From Mesorhizobium ciceri WSM4083 (lineage in GTDB: Bacteria; Pseudomonadota; Alphaproteobacteria; Rhizobiales; Rhizobiaceae), in assembly GCF_000519305.1 (NCBI RefSeq), contig NZ_JAFG01000003.1:62181-126180 (forward strand): a stretch of 64,000 nt of DNA. Reading direction: 5' to 3'. The translations under genes and the position numbers were made by a program. Positions 57,423-64,000 of this stretch are shown in pieces; position 1 is the first letter of the stretch; every line of letters starts with the position of its first letter. The notes under the pieces were generated by a model that saw nothing but the letters and a program-made list of their open reading frames with translations, was not told the DNA's origin and did no database searches.

Positions 57423-60245
57423 TCAGTTTTCGAACATGACGAAGGCGGCCCATACCCGCGGGTCCTGCGCGCCTGATATCTTGCCGTCGCGGGCATCGCG
57501 ACGGGCCTGGCGCAGCGCTTCCGGATAAGTCCGCCCGGCGGCGAGATGGCCGTAGAAGCTCACCATGAAGGCAGCAGTTCCCGCATCGTCCACAGGCCAA
57601 AGGGCGAGCAACGAGCGCTTCGCACCGGCAATGTTGATTGCCGTCGGCAGGCCGCGCAAACCGCCGACGAATGTCTCCTGGCCACGGGCCGTCTCGCAGG
57701 CGGAGAGCACAAGCAGGTCGAGGTTCGACAGGTCCCACATCATCAGCTCCATGCCATAGAGCCGGCCGTCATCATCATCGCGCTTCATCGATTGCCGGTT
57801 CCCAGACCGGGACAGCACGACCTCACTCTGCCATAGCGCATTCACGGCGCCGACGCCGCCCTCTTTCTCGTCGCGGTAGGCACCGTGTGTGGCCAGATGC
57901 GCAACCGTGGCCTGCTCCATGTCCTTGCGCAGCGCCCGTTCGCCGGCAGCGGTTCCGGTAAGGGTCTCGACCGAATAGTGATCGCCGTGCAGGATCGAGG
58001 CGATCGCGTCGACCTCCTTGCGGGTACCCGGTAGCGGCTCGGCACCCTTCTCCGCACCCCGTGCGTAATCCAGGCCGCCGGCCAGCAGGGCCTTGCCGGA
58101 CTTGGGAAAACTCTGATCGATGCCTGCGTTCAACAGCGATTCCGGCCGGGTCAGCATGCGCACCAGGAAGCGATCGTCGAGCGACGCGCCCTTGCTGTCC
58201 TGCAGCAAGGGGAATGGCACCGAAAACAGCTTGCCGTCCGGCACCACGAAAAGCGTGTCGGCGCCGCCAAGCGACGGCTCCAGAGGTGCGATCAGACCGG
58301 CGTAAAGCCCTGTGAATGTCGCGTTCAGATCGACCAGGGTCACAGCGCCACGCTCCTGCGCGAAGCGGGTCGACCTGAGGTTTGCCATGCGGGTTTCCCG
58401 GGCGGCGGGGATGAGCCGGCGCGGATCGCCGAGGTCATAGAGCGACGGCTGCTGGTCCTTGCGCGTGACGATCGCGTAGAGCCGTTCGTCTTCCAGCGGA
58501 TCGGCGCTCTCGCGATCCGCCCGCCACTTGCGAGTGATGAAATAATCGATCAGCGCCTCGTTGGGCTGCAGCAGCGTGTTGGCGGATGGCAGTGGCTTGT
58601 CCACCACGCTTTGGTCGAATCTGTACTTCGTCGTGACTCTCGTGATCGCCTTTTCGTACGCCGCCTGAGCCTGGTCGGGCCGCACCGCACCTGGATCGTC
58701 GGCACTGTCGCCACTGGAAGCAGCCTCCTGGTAGGCCAGGGACAGCCGTATCCCGGCCTGGATCAAATGGCGTGTCTCCATATCGTTCGGATCGATCAAA
58801 CGCGACAGTCTGCGCAACTGATCCCGTTTGTCGTTTTCGAGTGTCGGCCAGCGACGCACCGCTTCAGCGAATGCCGGCACTGCCGATGCGTTGTTTTTTG
58901 CCAGCCGCGCATAGTCGTAGAGCATGTCATCGGCCAAGGCGCGGCTGGCTTCAGCGACGACCGGGTTGGCGGCCGTGCTTACCTGGAACCAATTCCAACG
59001 CAACATGTCATCGTTGAGGGCCGCGAAATCGGTGGCTGCAGCCTCGGGATTCGACTTCGCCTTGAGGTTGGCCATGGCGTGCCGCGCGGCAAAGGTCAGC
59101 GGGTGTACCGAGCCGTATGTCGATCCGGCGATGCTATAGGCCCGATCGAGTTGGTTCATGCTGTTTTCGGTATCGCCCATGGCGGCGAAATGCGCGGCGA
59201 GCAGGTTGGCGATCTTGATTGCCAATATCTCGGGATAACTCGCGTCGTTGGTCAGCGGCAACAAGCGTGCGAGCGTCGGCGCGTCGAGCGGCTGTGCACC
59301 GGAAAGAGCCCTGGTGTAGAGCAGCCAGGCATCGGCCTGCTCAATCAAATTGCCTTCCTGCTTGAGGACGACAGCGATATCCCGGTCCTGCTGGAAATAG
59401 CGCAAGGCCTCGTCGTACTTGGCGAGGTCGAGATAATCCTGAGCCGTGTTGTTGGCGCTAACCAGAACGTTGAAGTGATTTGGCCCGTAGTAGCCGATAC
59501 GTTTCTCGAGCACATTCAGGTCGTACTGTAAGGCGCGTGTCGGTGCCCCGATCTGACGCAACATGTCGGCAAGATTGTTCTGCAGCTTCCAGGTGAAGCG
59601 ATCATCCTGGCCAAGCACCCGCTCCGCAATCTCCAGATTGCGCTGGTCAACGTTGATCGCCGCAGCGATTTGACCGAATGCAGCGATCCCTGTCGCCAGC
59701 ACATCGTTGGCATACATGAGTTCCGGGGATTCCGTGCCATGATAGCGGGCGTAAAGATTGGTTGCTGTAGCGCACATGGAAACGAAGCCCTGGTAGTCTT
59801 TCTCGGCCTGTTTCAGCATTGCGTAATTGAGATAGAAATCGGCACGCTTCGCGACATCCTGCTGCATCGCCCTGGTTTTCAGGCCTTCGGCAAAAATCTC
59901 CTCGGCGTTGTCGAGGATCTGGTTGTTGAGAAATGTCGCGCCGGCGTTCGAGTAACTCTCGACCGTAAATTCATAGAGGTCGCTCCTAGCCGCATCGAGC
60001 AGCGCTGCCCGCAACTGCACGTAACCGTGGTCGAAACGCACCACCTCCATCATCAGCTTGTAGGCCGCATCGATCCGAGCCTTCAGCGCCGCTTCACTGT
60101 CTGCCGGAGCCTGCTGGCTGGCCTGACCTGGCGTCTGGGCTTGCGCCTGCGGCAAGGGCAGCATCACGACCGACGTGGCCAGGACAGACGCAACGACCCG
60201 TATCAGGTCTAGCGATTTTCGGACCCTGGAGATGACAACGTTCAT
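57423..60245 (-). CDS. Exported TPR-CHAT protease-like protein
   Basis: A 940-residue protein. A signal peptide (basic RVRK, then VVASVLATSVVMLPLP, cleavage near AQAQ) directs it out of the cytoplasm. The middle (about 60-600) is helical with tetratricopeptide-type repeats (for example ALQYDLNVLEKRIGYYGPNH, YDEALRYFQQD). The C terminus is a CHAT caspase-like domain with both catalytic residues: H787 in HLATHGAY and C850 in LSACETARG. Start ATG 60245 is chosen for the signal peptide; ATG 60290 would overlap the monooxygenase gene. Substrate unknown. Flanking repeats suggest insertion. Confidence 0.88.
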   Translation of the reverse strand: MNVVISRVRKSLDLIRVVASVLATSVVMLPLPQAQAQTPGQASQQAPADSEAALKARIDAAYKLMMEVVRFDHGYVQLRAALLDAARSDLYEFTVESYSNAGATFLNNQILDNAEEIFAEGLKTRAMQQDVAKRADFYLNYAMLKQAEKDYQGFVSMCATATNLYARYHGTESPELMYANDVLATGIAAFGQIAAAINVDQRNLEIAERVLGQDDRFTWKLQNNLADMLRQIGAPTRALQYDLNVLEKRIGYYGPNHFNVLVSANNTAQDYLDLAKYDEALRYFQQDRDIAVVLKQEGNLIEQADAWLLYTRALSGAQPLDAPTLARLLPLTNDASYPEILAIKIANLLAAHFAAMGDTENSMNQLDRAYSIAGSTYGSVHPLTFAARHAMANLKAKSNPEAAATDFAALNDDMLRWNWFQVSTAANPVVAEASRALADDMLYDYARLAKNNASAVPAFAEAVRRWPTLENDKRDQLRRLSRLIDPNDMETRHLIQAGIRLSLAYQEAASSGDSADDPGAVRPDQAQAAYEKAITRVTTKYRFDQSVVDKPLPSANTLLQPNEALIDYFITRKWRADRESADPLEDERLYAIVTRKDQQPSLYDLGDPRRLIPAARETRMANLRSTRFAQERGAVTLVDLNATFTGLYAGLIAPLEPSLGGADTLFVVPDGKLFSVPFPLLQDSKGASLDDRFLVRMLTRPESLLNAGIDQSFPKSGKALLAGGLDYARGAEKGAEPLPGTRKEVDAIASILHGDHYSVETLTGTAAGERALRKDMEQATVAHLATHGAYRDEKEGGVGAVNALWQSEVVLSRSGNRQSMKRDDDDGRLYGMELMMWDLSNLDLLVLSACETARGQETFVGGLRGLPTAINIAGAKRSLLALWPVDDAGTAAFMVSFYGHLAAGRTYPEALRQARRDARDGKISGAQDPRVWAAFVMFEN

Positions 60246-60270
60246 ACGGATCGGTCCGAGGCGAAAAACT

Positions 60271-61554
60271 CTAGGATGCGGTCGTATCATGACCCGGACT
60301 TTGTCCGAAATTCCACCGTGTTTCCTTGAGTCCGATCCGCTTGAACGGATCGACCACCGTGCCCGCCACCATCGAGGCAAGGAATTGCGGCGCCGGCGGG
60401 ATTTTTGCCACCGTCGCCACCAGCCTGTCGCGGATGAAGGGCAGCGCCACCGAATCCGACTGGTAGAACGGCGTGAATGCCAGCGACAGCGCCTGGAAGA
60501 TGCGGACATGCCAGCGCCGCGCCCTCGCATAGGCTTCCAGTGCTGCCTCGACGTTTGACGCCCGCGCCAGCGCATGGCTGAGCGCCGCGGCGTCGAGCAG
60601 CGCCATGTTGGCGCCTTGCCCGAGTTGGGGGCTGGTCGAGTGCGCCGCGTCACCGATGATGGCCAGCCGCCGCCCTACGGGCCGCTTCATCGTGTGGTGG
60701 CCATAGCGCGCCAGCGAGAGCTGGTCGAAACTGTCGATCTGGCTGGTGAACGCCTCGCTCTGCGGCCACAGCCCGACCACCCTTTCCTTCCAGGCGTTCA
60801 GACCGCGGACGCGCACCTCATCGGCATCCGACGGCTTCAGGCTCCAGAAGAAGGCCGCCATCTTTTCAGCGCCCGGCTGCGGCCGGCCGATCGGCAGCAC
60901 GCCGATCATCACGCTCGCTCTGTCGTAGCGTTGCAGCAGCGCGTGCTCGTCGAAACCATCGCCGCGCCAGCCGAGCGAGGCCCAGAACGCGCCATAGGTG
61001 AGTGGCAGCGGCTCGCCTGGAGCGCTTTCGCGGCGCAGTTTCGAGCGCGAACCGCTGGCGTCGACGACGAGGTCGAACGGCCCTGCCCTTCGTCCGTTGC
61101 CGCATATCAGCGTCGCCCGTTCGCCAGTCTCCAGGGCCTCGATCTCGACGCCGGTCTCGATGGCGATCGCTTCGCGCTGCGCAGCGCGGAAGAGCACGCC
61201 GAACAAGGCCGCCCGGTGCACCGCCAGCCCGAAGCGGCCACCGCGTTGCGCATCATAGCGGACATCGAGCACGGTACGGCCTGTCGTGGCATCGGCGCCA
61301 TGAAGGCGGTCGATGCGGCTGCCCAGCGCCAGTATGTCGTCAAGCAGGCCAAGATCGGCTAAGACCGTCAGCCCTGTCGGCTGCAGGATCAGCCCGGAGC
61401 CGACAGGCTTCGGCTCATCGAAGCGCTCGAAGACCGTGACCCGATGCCCGGCGCGCTTGAGATAGAGCGCCATGGCCAGTCCCGCCGGCCCGGCGCCTGC
61501 AATTGCGATGTCGTAGGAAATGCCAATGCCCCCAAAGCCGAATGGCCGGGACAA
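60271..61554 (-). CDS. FAD-dependent monooxygenase
   Basis: A 427-residue group A aromatic-hydroxylase-like flavoprotein: AIAGAGPAGLAMALYLKRAGHRVTVFE (FAD Rossmann, about 17-43), the DASGSRSKLR region, and LAIIGDAAHSTSPQLGQGANMALLDA (FAD ribityl motif). Substrate not evident. The only in-frame start near the fold is TTG 61554; no ATG exists before the Rossmann motif, so the start is uncertain. A copy of its last 20 or so codons lies beyond the CHAT gene. Confidence 0.85.
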   Translation of the reverse strand: MSRPFGFGGIGISYDIAIAGAGPAGLAMALYLKRAGHRVTVFERFDEPKPVGSGLILQPTGLTVLADLGLLDDILALGSRIDRLHGADATTGRTVLDVRYDAQRGGRFGLAVHRAALFGVLFRAAQREAIAIETGVEIEALETGERATLICGNGRRAGPFDLVVDASGSRSKLRRESAPGEPLPLTYGAFWASLGWRGDGFDEHALLQRYDRASVMIGVLPIGRPQPGAEKMAAFFWSLKPSDADEVRVRGLNAWKERVVGLWPQSEAFTSQIDSFDQLSLARYGHHTMKRPVGRRLAIIGDAAHSTSPQLGQGANMALLDAAALSHALARASNVEAALEAYARARRWHVRIFQALSLAFTPFYQSDSVALPFIRDRLVATVAKIPPAPQFLASMVAGTVVDPFKRIGLKETRWNFGQSPGHDTTAS

Positions 61555-61600
61555 TCCTTCAGCGGAAGGACGAAATCAAGTCGCGGCGCCGTCCAGAGGC

Positions 61601-62011
61601 TTACGCTTGGGCGGCATCAAAATCGGCGCGTGCGCCGCGCACCGCATCATGATTGAGCTCGGCCCACAGGATCAGCTGATGCAAGGCGCCGAACATCGAT
61701 TGTCCGAGATCGGTCAGGCTGTATTCGACGCTCGGCGGCTTGGTCGGGAACACCTCGCGATGCACATAGCCGTCGCGCTGCAAATCGTAGAGCGTCTGCG
61801 TCAGCATGCGCTGTGAAATGTCCGGCACCAGCCGCCGCAACTCGCCGAAGCGATAGGGCTGCTCGGCCAAAGCCATCATCAGCAGCGAGCTCCATTTGCC
61901 GCTCACGCCCTGGATGACCTCACGGACCGGACAATTGGAGAAGTTGCCGCCGCCGGAGACCGCCTTGTAGACCTCCAACTTCGATCTCAGATTGACGATC
62001 TTGCTGTCCAC
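61601..62011 (-). CDS. HxlR family regulator, YtfH/QorR-like
   Basis: A 136-residue winged-helix regulator with NCPVREVIQGVSGKWSSLLMMAL, RFGELRRLVPDISQRMLTQTL and DGYVHREVFPTKPPSVEYSLTDLG, the HxlR core. The single conserved cysteine C27 is the redox sensor in related QorR/YodB proteins. Start is GTG 62011. It is divergent from a QorB-like quinone reductase, as ytfH is from ytfG in E. coli. Confidence 0.9.
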   Translation of the reverse strand: MDSKIVNLRSKLEVYKAVSGGGNFSNCPVREVIQGVSGKWSSLLMMALAEQPYRFGELRRLVPDISQRMLTQTLYDLQRDGYVHREVFPTKPPSVEYSLTDLGQSMFGALHQLILWAELNHDAVRGARADFDAAQA

Positions 62012-62088
62012 CGCTGGTTCCCTGCGCGTGCCTACCTCCCGAAAAACTGCCTTCTTTACGGCTCCGGGTCAATTCCTATTTTAGTGCT

Positions 62089-62105
62089 GGTCTCTTTTTG
62101 AGACC
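62089..62105. promoter_or_regulatory. Candidate HxlR operator
   Basis: GGTCTC-TTTTT-GAGACC is a perfect 6-bp inverted repeat in the divergent hxlR/qorB space, 42 bases before the qorB start. Confidence 0.5.
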
Positions 62106-62146
62106 GCCACTCGAACCGCCTTAGCGGCGCAACGTCAGGATCTTCC

Positions 62147-63040
62147 ATGACCCAAACCCTTCTCGTCACCGGCGCCTCCGGCCAGCTCGGCCGCGGCGTC
62201 ATCCACTATCTCCTGGACACGCACAAAGTTCCGCCAGCAAAGATCATCGCCACCACACGCAATCCGGAAAACGTGGCCGATCTTGCGCTGCGCGGCGTCG
62301 TTGTCAGGGCCGCCGACTTCAACGACGCGGCCTCGCTGGAAACCGCATTCGAGGGCGCCGACAAGGTGCTGATCATTTCGACAGGGGATCTCGATCTCAA
62401 AAGCGGCAGGCGCCTGAAGCAGCACGAAAATGCCGTTGCCGCAGCCAAAAACGCCGGCATTTCGCATCTGCTTTACACCTCGATGCCCAATCCGGAGCCG
62501 GTGTCGCCGGTCCTGTTTGCCGATGACCACTACAGTACCGAGCAGGCCATCAAGGCGAGCGGCATTCCCTACACGATCTTCCGCAACGGCTGGTACCAGG
62601 AGAACCTGTTCCTGGGGCTGCCACACGCCATCGCCTCGGGACACTGGTATACGTCCGCCGGCGACGGCCGCGTTGCGCCTGGTGCGCGCGACGACATGGC
62701 AGCAGCGATCGCCGCCGGTCTCGCTGCCGTTTCCAACGAAAGCAAGACCTACACCTTGACCGGCCCGCAGGCCTACACCACGGCCGAGATCGCCGCCCTG
62801 GTAAGCGAGGTCACCGGCAAGCCGCTCGATGTCGTCCAGGTTTCGGATGAAGCCTTGACCGAAGGCGTGAAGGCATCAGGCGTTCCCGAGGATTTCGCTG
62901 AGGTCATCGTGTCCTTCGACGCCAACACGCGCGCCGGCCGTATCGCCATGGTGACGGACGCGGTCGAGACGCTCTCCGGCCGCAAGTCGAAGACGCTGAA
63001 GCAGTTCCTCGAGGCGAACAAGGCCGCGCTGGCCAGTTAA
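62147..63040 (+). CDS. qorB: NAD(P)H:quinone oxidoreductase, QorB/NmrA type
   Basis: A 297-residue atypical short-chain dehydrogenase: TLLVTGASGQLGRGVIHYLL (cofactor binding), ATTRNPENVADLALRGVVVRAADF, and SHLLYTSM, closely matching E. coli YtfG/QorB in plan. It probably reduces quinones and protects against their toxicity. It is divergent from the HxlR regulator and preceded by AGGA. Confidence 0.88.
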   Translation: MTQTLLVTGASGQLGRGVIHYLLDTHKVPPAKIIATTRNPENVADLALRGVVVRAADFNDAASLETAFEGADKVLIISTGDLDLKSGRRLKQHENAVAAAKNAGISHLLYTSMPNPEPVSPVLFADDHYSTEQAIKASGIPYTIFRNGWYQENLFLGLPHAIASGHWYTSAGDGRVAPGARDDMAAAIAAGLAAVSNESKTYTLTGPQAYTTAEIAALVSEVTGKPLDVVQVSDEALTEGVKASGVPEDFAEVIVSFDANTRAGRIAMVTDAVETLSGRKSKTLKQFLEANKAALAS

Positions 63041-63056
63041 GATCGGCGTCTTCGTG

Positions 63057-63224
63057 AGGGCGTGTCGAGATTCAGGTCAGGCTGAGCCGAGAATGGTGGG
63101 TTCCGAGAACCGGAACGGAGCGGACATTTGGTCCGTGAGTACAGTTCTACCGCGATGCGGTAGAACGGGGAAGCGCAGGAACCTGCCGTTCGCAGGCCGG
63201 CCTCACCTGAATATCGGCATGCCT
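63057..63224 (+). repeat. 168-bp structured repeat, copy 2 (candidate non-coding RNA)
   Basis: Colinear with 3511-3678 and of equal length. The terminal stem here is AGGGCGTGTCGA/TCGGCATGCCT with G-U pairs and one bulge, then ATTCAGGT/ACCTGAAT. Internal hairpins are CGGAC/GTCCG and GTTCTACCGC/GCGGTAGAAC. It follows qorB on the same strand and its end overlaps the kup stop codon on the other. Confidence 0.75.
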
Positions 63225-64000
63225 AGATCGCCACCTGCGTGCCGATCTCCACCACGCGCCCGGTCGGGATCTGAAAATACTCCGTCGCGTCGGCCGCCGT
63301 GCGCGCCAGGCCGATGAACAGCCGGTCCTGCCACACCGGCATGCCGGAATTTGGCGAGGCCTTGAGCGAACGCCGCGACAGGAAGAACGAGGTCGTCATG
63401 ATGTCGAACTTCCAGCCCTGCTTGCGGCAGATCGCCAGCGCGCGCGGGATGTTGGGCTGCTCCATGTAGCCGAAGGTCAGCGTCACCCGCATGAACAGCT
63501 CGTTGACGTTCTCCATCTTGACCCTGTCGCTGTCGGGCACCACCGGCTGCGGTGCCGTCACCACCGAAAGGATGACGTTCTGCTCATGCAGCACCTTGTA
63601 GTGCTTCAGGCTGTGCATCAGCGCGGTCGGCGCGCTTAGCGGATCGCTGGTGAGGAAGACGGCGGTGCCGGAGACCAGCTGCGGCTTCTTCTTCAACAAA
63701 TTGCCGGCAAGGAAATCGAGCGGGATCTCGTTGCGGCGGGTCTTGTCGAACAGATAGCGGCTGCCGCGCACCCAGGTCCACATGGCCAGCACGACGGTGA
63801 AGGCCACGGCTAGCGAGGCCCAGCCGCCCTCGAACACCTTGACGATGTTGGAGGCAAAGAAGCCGATATCGATGAAGCCGAACAGCGCCGTCAGCGATAC
63901 CGCCAGCCACAGCTTCCATTTCCAGATGCGTGTCATCACCACAAACAACAGCACCGTAGTCACCAGCATGTTGCCGGTTACCGAGATGCCGTAGGCCGAT
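63223..64000 (-). CDS. kup: KUP-family potassium uptake protein, C-terminal part (partial)
   Basis: The gene runs off the right edge; about 259 C-terminal residues are visible. They begin [20 protein letters not shown], include the last membrane helices ([22 protein letters not shown] and following), and the cytosolic domain with [33 protein letters not shown] and [23 protein letters not shown], typical of Kup. It imports K+ with protons. The stop codon falls inside the structured repeat. Confidence 0.93.
   Translation of the reverse strand, partial: SAYGISVTGNMLVTTVLLFVVMTRIWKWKLWLAVSLTALFGFIDIGFFASNIVKVFEGGWASLAVAFTVVLAMWTWVRGSRYLFDKTRRNEIPLDFLAGNLLKKKPQLVSGTAVFLTSDPLSAPTALMHSLKHYKVLHEQNVILSVVTAPQPVVPDSDRVKMENVNELFMRVTLTFGYMEQPNIPRALAICRKQGWKFDIMTTSFFLSRRSLKASPNSGMPVWQDRLFIGLARTAADATEYFQIPTGRVVEIGTQVAI

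Noticed and set aside
57334-57738. 134-residue minus-strand frame at the end of the CHAT gene
   Set aside because: It is out of frame with CHAT, and only its last 20 or so codons resemble a protein (the monooxygenase tail), so it is a relic and not a gene.

Overview
The window looks like a chromosomal segment of a Rhizobiales bacterium, most probably Mesorhizobium or a close relative. This rests on high GC, a nuo operon and an aerobic (cob-type) cobalamin operon of rhizobial layout, short palindromic repeats of the kind scattered through Mesorhizobium genomes, GTTC-N7-GTTC (alphaproteobacterial LexA) and GGAAC-N16-CGTT (EcfG-type) sites, and CTTGAC/CTATAT-type promoters. The genus is inferred; no marker gene was compared.

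Layout. 1-3.4 kb: start of mgtE, tRNA-Leu(GAG), lipB, an M50 metallopeptidase and a 28-residue membrane peptide behind a LexA box. 3.5-27.6 kb: one long minus-strand array, nuoA-B-C-D-(small exported protein)-E-F-(helix-hairpin-helix protein)-G-H-I-J-(small membrane protein)-K-L-M-N-birA-rnj-mce-DUF1467-proS-lolC-lolD. It encodes complex I, then biotin-protein ligase, RNase J, methylmalonyl-CoA epimerase, prolyl-tRNA synthetase and lipoprotein export. Many junctions are stop/start overlaps. A candidate sRNA (possibly the alpha-r9 family) lies antisense to the array between the DUF1467 gene and proS. 27.9-29.1 kb: a YcaQ/AlkX-type DNA glycosylase.

29.2-45.4 kb: a cobalamin riboswitch followed by DUF1636-cobW-cobN-cobG-cobH-cobI-cobJ-[cobK on the other strand]-cobL-cobE-cobM-cobA-cobB-cobS-cobT. 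These genes cover uroporphyrinogen III methylation, ring contraction, cobalt insertion (cobN only) and nucleotide-loop assembly. Palindromic repeats have landed in frame inside cobN (twice), cobG and cobE, and another supplies the cobS start codon. 45.5-46.7 kb: an AT-rich gene next to tRNA-Lys(CTT) encodes a TIR domain joined to an RsiV/PdaC-like (DUF3298) domain. This is the best candidate for an undescribed defence-type protein.

47-56.1 kb: PhzF-like protein, a MacAB-type exporter, a NUDIX protein, an endonuclease/exonuclease/phosphatase-fold protein, a BA14K protein behind a general-stress promoter, ilvC and a TetR regulator. 56.1-64 kb: a divergent marR/GST pair with three operator palindromes over the promoter, an exported TPR-CHAT protein flanked by copies of a monooxygenase 3' end, an FAD monooxygenase, a divergent hxlR/qorB pair, and the C-terminal part of kup.

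Two 168-bp elements (3511-3678 and 63057-63224) have the same length and covary in several helices, which points to a dispersed structured RNA. Each overlaps the stop codon of a minus-strand gene.
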